The notes under the pieces: model-generated
Database searches by the model: none
The model's input: the letters and a program-made list of their open reading frames with translations, nothing else
What the model was told of the DNA's origin: nothing
Source: Chrysomallon squamiferum
Lineage: Eukaryota; Mollusca; Gastropoda; Neomphalida; Peltospiridae
NCBI GenBank assembly: GCA_012295275.1
Contig: CM022674.1
Span: 4,993,936 to 5,057,935 of the forward strand
Direction: 5' to 3'
DNA: 64,000 bases
Part shown: positions 16,542-27,904 of the stretch, in pieces
How positions within the stretch are numbered: position 1 is the first letter of the stretch
Layout of the letters: each line of letters opens with the position of its first letter
Program-made: the position numbers and the translations under genes

Positions 16542-17063
16542 AGATAAAAAGTTGTAAAAGTGATTAAATAATACAGTAATTTTTATTTTTTTATTTTCAT
16601 AACACTTATTCAGATTGATGTCATATTCAAAGTGTTTAAAGATATAAAACTGATTAAATATTAACATATTCTGTTTCATTTTCATAAAATAGTTTCAGTT
16701 TATTAAAATATATTAAACACCAATAGTTTTTGAAATTTTGTTGGTTATTTTTACTTATTTTTTTTTTTTTATTTTTTTATATTTTTTTGATCTGTTAAAA
16801 TGTTTGTATTCTTAAAGCTTTCATCAATATATCCACTTCATCCTGCCTTGTAAATAAATTATAATATTCACCAAAATATATTTATAATTATATTATTTTT
16901 AAAATAAGAAATAATTCGTCAGTGTATCCACTTCTGGAAACCTGCCTCAAATAGGTCATTCATTTTTGTAAATAATTTGTAATATTTACTGAAATATATA
17001 TATATATATAATTATATGTTTTATATAAACAAATGCACACACTGTAGAATTAATATACAAAAT

Positions 17064-17066
<3 letters not shown>

Positions 17067-17129
<63 letters not shown>
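17067..17129. repeat. (GA)n microsatellite
   Basis: About 63 bases of GA dinucleotide in the spacer after ureF. Confidence 0.95.
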
Positions 17130-17132
<3 letters not shown>

Positions 17133-17936
17133 CAAAAAAAACACTAATAGATAAACGAATGTAAAGATATATATAAACCATAGTATATATAGATTCACTG
17201 ATATACATTTTAGAGATTATAAACAGTAACACAGTAACTGACATTAATACTGTCTATACATCATACAAAGTATTCTGTCGCAGATAAGAGGAGAGTGAGA
17301 GACATACATACATAAGCAAGCATAAAAACCGTAAATAATGTAAATATGCACCACGATAACACCATCTACGAACTACACACACACACACACGTACATATGT
17401 AAATGCGTTTGCACATAGCTCTAAACGACAAACATGATTTGAAAACGTGCTGATATAAACACAGAAACGAACAGTAATTATACCATTATATTGATTCAAA
17501 TTATAAACAAATATAATCGGTGCATTGCATTTGTAACAATCACAAACGGACTTCTGAACTCGAAAAGTCAAGGATAATGAATAAATTAAGTAAGTAATAT
17601 TCAAATGATTATATACGGCATTATGATGACAACATTTATTATTATTCGATAGATAATTTAAAATAGTAAAAACAACAGTCTATATTTATTTGATCTAGTA
17701 AAGAATTACGAAAAATGAAAATAATTTTCTTACCTTAAATACAAGAATATCCAACACAATGTAATCCACGTGACAATAACAAGGGATGTCCGTCGTGAAT
17801 GACGTATTTCAATTATTGACGTAATTGCCTTTCGGAGCTTTTCGGATGATATCGTTTTTCTTCGTGACTTTGACTAAATAATAATATTAATAATAATAAT
17901 AGTAATGGTAATAATGCAGCAATAGAACAACAGCAA

Positions 17937-17981
<45 letters not shown>

Positions 17982-18743
17982 TAATTAATTAATTAATTAA
18001 TATTTTGGTTATCGAGAATAAAAACAATGGTAAATGTATAGACAATTTTGTAACTGCTTCTGAACTGTTTGGTTATAACAATTTTATACGCCAGACCTTC
18101 TTTGGATATATGCACGCATAATGGTTGATAAACGAAGTTTTATGTTTCTTGAACCTTTAATAAGCGTATAATTAATGAGGACAGACATCCTACGTTTGCA
18201 TGCTTAAGATAGAAACATACACATAATCACACACACACAGACACACCCACAAAACAACAGGCACATGCTCACTCAGACATACAAACACAAAACTGGCTGT
18301 ACAGTATTTTCGAATAAATCAAAGCAATTTAAGTAATAAATAAGTTGAAAATTACAAATTAATTGATATGGACCAAAACAAAAAAATAAAAATGTGAGTA
18401 AAATATTCTACAAAAGTATCGTTAATACTTATTACGAATTCCGTACAGAACTGAGGTAGTTCGGATCAGCGTGGTTTTGTAAATAGCCTTTTGATATCGT
18501 TTCAGTGTTCGTGTCCTGACGATAACCAACCGGGAAGAAAAGATAAAACTTAGTGGCTTCTCTTCGAATAAATATAAATACAGTCTGATTTGTCAGTGTT
18601 TTACAATCTTATCATTTTTTTATTTTTTTTTAAACATGAATGTCAACAAGAATCGAAATAGGGATGTGTTCGGAAATAGCACGTGTGCAATTATGTTTTG
18701 GGGGAGTTTTCATTATTTTGTTTTCTTCTTCTTCTTCTTCTTC

Positions 18744-18784
<41 letters not shown>

Positions 18785-18866
18785 TTGTATTATTATTATT
18801 ATTATTATCATTATTATTATTATCATTATTATTGTTATTATTATATCTCCAGGAGTGACCACTAAC

Positions 18867-19030
18867 CCCAGAGCTTTGTCAGAGCTTTGTCAGAGCTTTG
18901 TCCTGACGCATGAAAGATCACAGGTTCAACCCTTCTTTCAGCACTCAATCATCTATTTTTCCTCAGGATCACCGGAAAGTACCGGCAACTCGCTCACTCG
19001 CCCCAAACACCACATTATAGATGGCGCCAC
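18867..19030 (+). mobile_element. Candidate tRNA-derived SINE fragment
   Basis: An 11-base unit CAGAGCTTTGT is repeated three times at about 18869-18902. Then come CCTGACGCATGAAAGATCA and a pol III B-box-like GGTTCAACCC (18923-18932), a layout typical of tRNA-derived SINE heads. The GC-richer body continues to the TTATAG near 19020. I have no family match, and the A box is not convincing. Confidence 0.4.
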
Positions 19031-19502
19031 TTCTTGTAACTTAAAAAATCTTCCAAAATATAAAGAGTAAAATCTTCAAATAATAAATAAGATAAAAATA
19101 TATAAAACATAAAAATGTCTTGGTAGGAGCAAAACTGTCATAACCTGATTATTAATTTCTGATAATTAAGATCAAACTGTTAAAGAGAATTGGCAAATGA
19201 AATTTTTGCGACTGTCAGCTAGGTGGCCATTACTGAAATTTCTGGGGAATTAAAAACCGTAGCACCGGTTCTAACCAGACGTTCGTCCATTATGTTTCAC
19301 TCCCGTTCATAACCTGAATCACCCCCACTAAACCCGCCCTTTGACCGATAACACTAGATCACTGATCTCACTTGTAGCAGAATAAAAACCTTAGTTCAGA
19401 ATATTTTTATCAGTTAAACGTGCATGGGGCCAAAGTCGAACAAACAAACATTTTTGATTATTGCGCATTTAATGGACAAATTGAACGTTTTCGTTTTCTA
19501 AA

Positions 19503-20157
19503 ATGGAAAGCAATGGAGTTGTTTTTCCCGTTCTGGTTGTAACATTCTTTTTGTTATTTCATACAGGTTAGTACTTCGCATAGTTTTTTTTAAAGACGCT
19601 TTTGATTTTCTATTTCTTGCGTGTAGTGTATTTGTATGTGTCATATATGTATGTTTTTATATAATGTATGTACGTATGTATGTGTGTGTGTGTTTGTGTA
19701 CGTATAAATATATATATATATATATGTTGTTATGTAAACGTAGATAGATAGATGTATATGTACGTAGATAGATACAGATACAGATACACACATACGTTTA
19801 TATATGTGTGAATGTGTGTATGATTATATATATATATATACGTATGCTATACACAGAGAAAAACAAACTATTTCATAATCTCCTCCTAACGATTATATAT
19901 AAAGAAAAGACCTTTCCATATCGTGAATATAGCCTTTGATTAAGTAGTCGAGGAGATATTGCAATAACGGGAAATACTGAATATTATTATTAGTAACAAA
20001 GACAATGAAGTGAAAACTTAGATATTTGTATTTTTATTGCTGTTACTCACATTGTCGTTGATTTCTGTAACTCTGTTTTTAGCCATTTCATAATACTGTA
20101 ATCATCATAATAATTAATATTAGAATTCTCATCAGCATTATGTCCGTCATGATTATC

Positions 20158-20221
<64 letters not shown>

Positions 20222-21792
20222 GAATATATATAAATAGATTCAGAACTTTAGTCTAAATTATTAATTATTGTTGCCCCCCCCACGATTAGAAGGAGGGTCG
20301 ATTTCCCGTAGGGTGAGGCAGAATTATTTTCTGATGAACTTAGTATTTTTACGCTTGCCAGAACAAACTGCACGGAATCTGATTTCAAGAGTAAATGAGA
20401 TTCTACAGACGTCGTAAATTTCGAGGGACATACTTTTCTTATATATATATATATATATATTTTTATATATATATATATATATTTTTGTGGTTTTTTCCGT
20501 CTTTACAAAGGAAAGTCCACAGCTAAAGCAACCAAACTGTGTGAATAATTAGCCGAAATAAATTAGGTATAATAATAATGAAAAAGGATTTTAATTTACT
20601 TATATATTTATATAATTTATTACAAACAGTATCCTAGATATACGTTGGAGTTGTTGGATTTGTTTTAATTTTTTTTTTTTTGACTATGAACCAAACTTTG
20701 CTAATAATAAAGTATAACAATAATATAACGTATCAAAAAACTCTGAAGGGAGTGACAATTTTTCTTTCTTGCTCGACAAAACTCACTGTTCATGTCACGT
20801 CACGACGTAGATAAAATAACAAGAGAAATCTGCAAGACTGAAACAGAAAACAATTTCGATCATTTACTGATTTATGTTGCCATTTAATAAAACGACATTT
20901 TTGAACTAAGAAAGCCAACATCTCAAAAACGATAAGGATTTTTCACGGACAATTGCATGCAGTGCTGTTTTTTTTTTTATTATTATTCGCATCATTAACA
21001 GATTATTATTATTATTATTGCCATTCTACGATTTATACAGCTACTAATCGAACTACAGCTGCTATTATTATTATTATTATTTTAACTAACATAGGAGTGG
21101 CAGTCCTCTCATACTATTACATGCCTTCCTCACTTAACGACCTACTCGTTTAACGACCGCGTGGACTTACAACCAGCTCTCCTCCTTGCACGGTATTTTA
21201 CGCTGTTCGAGAATTTTTGTCGTATGAACGACAACTCGGGGTACTCAGTATCAAGCGTCTCAATTCTCATCACAGTGTCTCATCGTCACAGCCTCGTTCC
21301 AGGAGTTTTGTCAGTATTTACTACACGAGCGTTCACAATTTTCGAGACTACATATTTCGTCTGTACATTTGTACTTTTATTGTGCATCCGTAATACGAGA
21401 TTTTATCATTTTCTGTGATTATTATTATTTATTATTATTATTATTTTATTTATTTATTTATTTTATTATTATTATATTTTTTATTATTATTATTATTTAT
21501 CATTTTATATTTTTTTTTTATTATTTTTTTTTTTTTTTTTATATTTTTTATTTATTTTTGTTTTGTTTGTTTTTATTTTATTTTTAAAGTATTTTAAAAA
21601 TTCTAAAAATGTTATAAACGGTTCAAAGGTGACATTAAAACATTATCTAAAGCTGGTCGACACAAACCTACTAACAGTACAGTATGCTTGAAACATTACT
21701 AAGGAGTGGCCTTAACGACCTAACCTTTGGAATGGATCTCTGTGGGTATATGAGAGGACTGCCACTCCTATGTCAGTTATAATAATAATAAT

Positions 21793-21849
<57 letters not shown>

Positions 21850-22282
21850 AATAAATATAAATATAATATATTCTACAAATACATAGTGTTTTCCATATTT
21901 ATTTATTTATATATTTATTAACATTCGCTCAAAATACTGCTAAAAAGTTAGTTACAGCCGGAAGATGAGGGTTTTTCCTGCACCAAAAAAAATAAAATAA
22001 ATAAATAAATAAATAGATTACCTGCCGTTATGCAGCTGCGATCCCAAGACATTCTAATTTTCACGTTGCTAAGATTGCTTGGACTTTCGTTTGTGTTACA
22101 GACAGAACTTCCGCTCTTGTTTGCTTTCACTGTTCCGACACGGGAGGTAACCCTGACTGCCAGAATTATCTTGCCCTGACGAAATCCGCGCGAAATTTTG
22201 GCGACTTGACACGAAACTGCACCGTAGAAAAGTACTGCATGATCGAGAAATTCGTACAGAAAGGTTAGTTAATGATACTATT

Positions 22283-22320
<38 letters not shown>

Positions 22321-22828
22321 CCTATAATCTTTTTTTTAAACTTTTTAAAATGTTTTCTTTTTAAATTTTTATTTACTTACTTATTTATTTATTTATTCAT
22401 TCATTCATTCATTCATTCATTCATTCCATTTTTTAATTATTATTTTCCCTTTTTTCAGTTTTTAAATTTTTTTAATTTAATTTTTTTAATTAATTTATTT
22501 ATTTATTTATTTGTTTGTTTATTTTTATTTTTATTTTTATTTTTATTTGTTTATTTTTTATTTTTATTTTTTTTTTATTTATTTATTTTTTTTTTTTTTT
22601 GCATTCAAGTATCCCCGTTTAAAAGTAGCGTTAATTTTATGTTTAGGTTCAGCAGCAAAAGACAGTGTTTGGGGGTTTATGTTAATTTTATATCAGCTTC
22701 AAGTTTTGAGATAGCGTCGAGGTCTGGTTTAGGGTTAAAATATAAGTTTAGAGATTCCATTAGACAAAATTAGATTCTCTTTATAGACAGTGAGATACTG
22801 AAACGACTGTCTGCCTTTCTGTTGTTGT

Positions 22829-22864
<36 letters not shown>

Positions 22865-22915
22865 CTGGATGATTAAATATTTGGTTATAATTTTAATATT
22901 AATGCTTATCATCAA

Positions 22916-22966
<51 letters not shown>

Positions 22967-23574
22967 TGCTGTTGTTGTCGTTTGGTATTTTATTGTCATG
23001 ATTAAAACAGAGACGACGTTAGCTAATAGTAGTAAACTGTTCTACTTTTTTTTTGTATTGATTATCTAAAAGAAATGTTTAAGATACACTAGATACTAAA
23101 ACAGTGTACGACAACCTTGCAACAGTCGTAGAACAAGCTGTGTCTGCGACAGTGCATTGACCTCCACGTGCAGTAAGAACAATTTATCACTTCACCTATG
23201 ACGCAACAGACGGCCATTTTAGTCTCGCTAACAAAGACTATATTCATTCTTTTTTCCTTACATACTGACGTGTATATTTATTTACTTATAAACTGCTTTA
23301 TGAAATATTTATTTGGTTGTTGAAATTACTTTTTTTAAACTTTTTTTTTTTTTTTTGGCTTATCCATTTTAGCCACTCATTAATCATTTATTTAATTGTG
23401 TGTGTGTTTATTTGTAGTATTTATTTATAAATATTGTTTGTGTGTTTGTATGTTGTTTGTTTATTTGCGTGCTTGCTTGTTTCTGTAATTTATTTACGTA
23501 TTTATTTATTTATTTATTTATTTATTTATTAGATTGTTTGTTTGTATTATTTATTAATTTGTTTATTTATTTGT

Positions 23575-23605
<31 letters not shown>

Positions 23606-23902
23606 TATTGTTTATTTATTTACTTTACAGGCAGCGTCAACAGTTTCATCCGGGACTGTACGAACAACCAAAATGATAGTTACTCTGCCGGAAAGCCAGG
23701 ACGATTGAAATACCTCAAACCAGACAACGCCACTGTCTGCACATTTGATCCCAGCAGTATGGACCAGATCTGCATTTCTCTGTGTACTGAAGATTTGTGT
23801 AACGGCCCGTCAGGAGCAGAAAGTTTATTATTTTGTGGAGAAATGTTAAAAGTGTTGCTGTTTTCGTGGTTTTTAATATACGGATTAGGCTTTGAGTTTT
23901 AA
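19503..23902 (+). CDS. Ly6/uPAR (three-finger) GPI-type surface protein 1
   Basis: Exons are 19503-19566, 22102-22263 and 23631-23902 (phases 1 and 1), giving 165 aa. Residues 1-21 form a signal peptide (hydrophobic VFPVLVVTFFLLFHT). The domain carries ten cysteines at 29, 32, 41, 61, 67, 85, 112, 123, 127 and 132. It opens CFHC and ends ISLCTEDLCNGP, the CN signature of Ly6/uPAR folds. Sequons lie at N60, N90 and N108. After a short linker the C-terminus is hydrophobic (LLFSWFLIYGLGFEF), as expected for a GPI-attachment signal, so the mature protein should sit on the outer cell surface. Function is unknown. Family members include ion-channel and receptor modulators; the spacing also recalls quiver/sleepless-like proteins, but I cannot confirm that. 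It is the tandem paralogue of the gene at 25080-27863. Confidence 0.88.
20161..20218. repeat. (ATT)n microsatellite in Ly6-1 intron 1
   Basis: About 58 bases of ATT units. Confidence 0.95.
21083..21779. mobile_element. 697-bp element with 31-bp terminal inverted repeats
   Basis: The left end (21083-21113) and the reverse complement of the right end (21749-21779) match at 30 of 31 positions; the left end reads TAACTAACATAGGAGTGGCA and continues GTCCTCTCATA. Inverted (TTA)n tracts flank both ends, so any target duplication of the TTA or TAA type is masked. Inside are CTTAACGACC segments near both ends (about 21133 and 21704). No transposase frame is present, so it is MITE-like. It lies in intron 1 of the first Ly6 gene. 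Confidence 0.75.
22375..22605. repeat. TTAT, ATTC and T-rich simple repeats
   Basis: (TTAT)n passes into (ATTC)n at about 22396-22426 and then long T-rich runs, in Ly6-1 intron 2. Confidence 0.85.
22915..22968. repeat. (ATT)n in Ly6-1 intron 2
   Basis: About 50 bases of ATT units. Confidence 0.9.
23495..23622. repeat. (TTTA)n array ending at the Ly6-1 exon 3 acceptor
   Basis: TTTA units with G interruptions run to within about ten bases of the TTTACAG acceptor at 23630 and may supply its pyrimidine-rich tract. Confidence 0.9.
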
Positions 23903-23968
23903 TTGTATTTTATTTATTAATTTTTATTTTTATTTTATTTTATTTTTTTTATTTTTATTTTTTTTTTT

Positions 23969-24005
<37 letters not shown>

Positions 24006-24164
24006 ACAACATTTATTAATTTATTTATTTATTCATGTTTCGTTTTTTGTGGAATAGAAATTCCTTGTACAAATTTATGACTTCGTATAACCCCAGATTA
24101 AAAGTGACTGAAGCCATTAACAAAAACATTTTTTATTATTTTTCGTTATTATTATTATTATTAC

Positions 24165-24198
<34 letters not shown>

Positions 24199-24345
24199 TT
24201 TTTTTTTTTTTTTTTTATTATTATTTACGCTCGCTATGTATATAGGCGGGAGATAGGGACAGATAAGATATGTTTCGATATATAAATAAGTAATATTTAT
24301 TCAAATATGAATATTTTAGAAATAAGTAAAATCAAATAAAAATAA

Positions 24346-24396
<51 letters not shown>

Positions 24397-25079
24397 CCAA
24401 AAAATATATTATTATATTTTTAAGAAAAAATTAATGTACAATTTGAATGTTATAATAATAATAAAAAAATAAAAATTTATTTTGAAGCTCAATGAAGTTC
24501 TCATTCGTGTTTTGTTTTTTGCTGTTGTTGTTGTTGTTGTTGTTTTAATTTATTTTTGATACGGGGTGGGGTTACCGCATATTTGCAGACCCCCCCCCCA
24601 CTTATAAATCATGATAAATGACGCAGATATACAAGCAAGTACAAAACACACCCAATCGCAAACAGACGACAGTCAGTCAATGTACTGGTTACGATATTTT
24701 CGCCTGTCTGACTCTAGAACAGACGATGCTATGTTAACCGACCCATCACAATGGTTTAAATCCCAGAAGAAACATTAGAAGAAAAAAAAAAAAAGGGAGA
24801 TAAATCAAGCGACAGGAAATACATTGCGGGTTGCCGGATGCACATTTGCGAAAATCGTCGTCGATCATTTAAAAACAAAAGTACTTTAGAGCGAAGAAGC
24901 GGACATTTATATATATTTTTTTTTTTTTTTTTTTTTTAAGTATAGTAAATGTTGAATATCAGTCTACTGGCTAATGACGGTAAAAGGCGGGTGATAGCAG
25001 ATGATTAAATACCAGTGGACTCGAGGGATAGGACTCATTACCGGATCAGAATTCTATTACGATACAAATTGATGTCGAA
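23903..25079. other. Spacer between the two Ly6 genes
   Basis: It contains T-rich runs, (ATT)n at 24145-24200, (AAT)n at 24345-24393, a C9 run near 24591 and a T run at 24919-24938. A B-box-like GGTTTAAATCCC near 24752 may be an old SINE remnant. No coding exon was recognised. Confidence 0.5.
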
Positions 25080-25496
25080 ATGATACTGCTTATTGTGTGT
25101 GTGTGTGCTGTAGTAACGGTTGCTAAAAGAGATTTTAGCTATGGTAGAAGGAAAAAATGGCTTTTGCTTGTTACAAGGTCTTTTTTTTTTTTTTTTTTTT
25201 TTGATTATATCAAGAAGTAAATTAGTTGGTAATAATGTTGTGAATAATCTACTTCTGATACACACCACTCATACAGAAACACACACACACACACACACAC
25301 ATGCACACACACAAACATACCCACAGAGACAGAGAGAGAAGCAAACATACACATATGCAAGTACTTCCATACATCCATCCATACATACATAAACATATAA
25401 AAACACACATACTTACATTCATACATGTATGAATACATACATAAACATAAATACACACACAGAAACACACACATCTCTATCTATGCAGACAGACAG

Positions 25497-25528
<32 letters not shown>

Positions 25529-26971
25529 GCATATGCACATACACACATATATATATACATACAAATTAATAATATCCATCCATAAACACCATACACATAA
25601 AATGAAAGTCCTGAACTCTTTTATAAAGAAGACTAATATTCCTCCATATTTCAGTTCCTACTGCTCACGGGATCCGGTGCTACTACTGCCATGGGACTTC
25701 CGGTGTAGACAGCGCATGCGAGCAAAATATGAAAGGTCTTTTGGATTCAGCAAATGGCGATGGCGATATGGCCAAAAACTGCACAGACTCTAAATACTGC
25801 ATGATAGAAATATTCAAACAACCACTCAGTAAGTTCGTTTCTGGTTTAAATAAACAAACATTTCTTGTAGTTTACATTTAGTCAGTTTTACAATAACTTT
25901 TACAAACCTTTGAGTTTTAAATGACGGAGGAAAGCATTTTGTCGAAGCTGTGCTGTCACTGAAGTTATTTGAAATCTAGAGATGTTTGTGTACATTCATG
26001 TTAGTATTTGTATCTACCTCTTCTTTATTTAATTTATAAAACTAATTTTGTTCTCTGCACACACACACACACAAATACATACACCTACAATATAACCAGA
26101 TGTTTGCGAAACAAAGTCAAAAATCAAACAGTAATAACAATGGAACTGCAGTGCAGTAGTGGTTTTTCCTTCTATGACGTAATGACTTGCAGTTTGGTAG
26201 TAGTTGTAACAGGGGTACCATCGTCAACAGAATTAATAGCATAAACAGCAGCAAAATTTTAGTAGTAGTAGAAGTAACAGTAGCAGTAGTTGTAGTAGTA
26301 ATAGTAGTAGTAGAAGTAACAGTAGCAGTAGTAGTATTAAAAATAGTAGTAATAGTAGAAGTAACAGTAGCTGTAGTAGTAGTAATAATAGTAGTAGTAG
26401 TAGTAGTAACAGTACCAGTAGTAGTATTAAAAGTAATAGTAGTAGTAGTATAAGTAACAGTAGCAGTATTTTGTAGTAGTATTTTGTAGTAGTAATAGTA
26501 ATAGTAGTAGTAGTAGCAGAAGTAGTAATAGTAGTAGTAGTAGTATAAGTAATAGTAGCAGTAGTAATAGTAATAGTAGTACTAGTAGTAGTAGTTGTAG
26601 TAGTAGAAGTAGTAGTAGTAGTAATAATAGTAGTAGAAGTAGTAGTAGTTGTTATTGTTCAATCACAATATTTGGGTACAGTGCATTTGCGTGACAAACA
26701 TCATGTTATTCCGAGACTGTCATATTAACCTTATTGTCGTTAGATACATTCTTTTAATCCTGTGTAATTAACCTGATACTTACCGTCCTCTGTGTTTTTA
26801 TTTTTCTTACCATCTTAACTCATCCGTCACGGTTTTGGGGTTACTGCTGTGATCACGTGACAACTGAAATGAAATGTCCATTAATCTCCAAGATAAACGT
26901 GCTAGAAATATAACAAATGAAAAATAACCCAGCCTATTGTGTTGTGCGTGAGTGTGTACGTGTGTCTGTCT

Positions 26972-27024
<53 letters not shown>

Positions 27025-27863
27025 TTAAGTGGAAGGGATGGATTGATAGATGAGAGTTGGAAAGACGGAGAGGTAAACACGATATAAGTATAAAGTTGTC
27101 TCTAGTGGTGCGTATATTTGTCCATAATTGTTCATCGTCCATTTCTTGTACCATCTGTCCCTTGTTTACGTTTCAGGATTTTTCTTTGAATAGTAAGCCA
27201 GTGAGCCGAAAGGCTTACAGCTAATATTCAATAAAATACATACAATACAGTAAAATACAATACAGTACAAATGCAATAAAATAAAATACAGTACAATACA
27301 AACAATACACGACAATACAGTTATTGTCAGTCTTCGGAATCTAGGCGATTAAATATGATTGTTTGAATATCTAACATTTTTTTATTCGTAGATTTTAATC
27401 AGAAGTGCGTAAGAAATTAAAACCTATCATTCTTAATATATGCATGCCTATAGTTCTTCTTCTTCTATTTGTTTTATTTTATTTTTATTTTTAATCTTAT
27501 TTTCTGTTTTATTTTATTTTATTTTATTATTATTTTATTTTATTATTATTATTTTTTTTTTTTTTTTTTTTTTCAGTCTCCACGTTCAGTTTTATCCGAG
27601 ACTGTAGTAACAACGATTCCTATTCGTTCAAGTTGAAATATCCCGCCACGATCAGACTCCCAACACTCTCTGACGTCAGAGCCAATAAAACTGTGTGTGG
27701 CCGAGATTCGACCAATGTTTTCACTGTCTGTGTGCTTCTGTGCGGCGCTGACTTCTGCAACGGGCCAAACACAATGGCCGTCTCAGCGAGCCCGAAACAG
27801 CACATGAAATATGACTACTTGCTTCTGCAGATGTTTCTGTGCCTCGTTGTTTTCCTCAAGTGA
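25080..27863 (+). CDS. Ly6/uPAR (three-finger) GPI-type surface protein 2
   Basis: Exons are 25080-25143, 25655-25828 and 27577-27863 (phases 1 and 1), giving 174 aa. The first exon encodes a short signal peptide (MILLIVCVCAVVTVA). It is the least certain exon, resting on hydrophobicity, phase 1 and a length (64 bp) identical to exon 1 of the upstream paralogue; its donor is a modest gtagaa. Ten cysteines lie at 30, 33, 43, 64, 70, 89, 120, 131, 135 and 140, from CYYC to LLCGADFCNGP. CMIEIF and FSFIRDCSNN correspond to CMIEKF and NSFIRDCTNN in the first copy. The C-terminus is hydrophobic (YLLLQMFLCLVVFLK), as for a GPI signal. The identical intron positions show a tandem gene duplication, now quite diverged. 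Molecular role unknown. Confidence 0.85.
25279..25600. repeat. CA / CATA compound repeats in Ly6-2 intron 1
   Basis: (CA)n, (CATA)n and short TA runs alternate. Frames through them encode poly-His/Thr or, antisense, poly-Cys/Val, and are not genes. Confidence 0.9.
26261..26650. repeat. About 390 bp of AGT/AGTA/GTAACAGTAGC repeats
   Basis: AGT units are broken by recurring AGAAGTAACAGTAGC and TATTAAAA segments, so the array has a longer internal period. It lies in Ly6-2 intron 2. Confidence 0.93.
26974..27021. repeat. (TG)n microsatellite
   Basis: About 44 bases of TG dinucleotide in Ly6-2 intron 2. Confidence 0.95.
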
Positions 27864-27898
27864 AGCAGACGACAAAAGGCAGTTCTGAGGAATTTGTT

Positions 27899-27904
27899 AT
27901 TAAA
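27899..27904 (+). terminator. Possible polyadenylation signal of Ly6-2
   Basis: The variant signal ATTAAA lies 36 bases after the stop codon. It is a weak, position-based call. Confidence 0.4.

Larger units (their letters stand above)
16542..19502. other. Spacer between ureF and the first Ly6 gene
   Basis: AT-rich, with (AAT)n at about 17937-17980 and TTC/ATT repeats at 18722-18850. A 116-codon antisense frame at 17254-17604 has no recognisable domain and looks like chance. A SINE-like fragment is annotated separately at 18867-19030. Confidence 0.5.

Noticed and set aside
17254-17604. 116-codon antisense frame with many Cys, Tyr and Val
   Set aside because: Partly a translation of CA/TA-rich sequence; no signal peptide, spaced cysteine pattern or splice partner.
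25120-25180. Alternative first exon of Ly6-2 starting ATGGTAGAAGG
   Set aside because: Phase would fit, but the peptide is not hydrophobic enough for a secreted protein and the donor gtcttt is poor.
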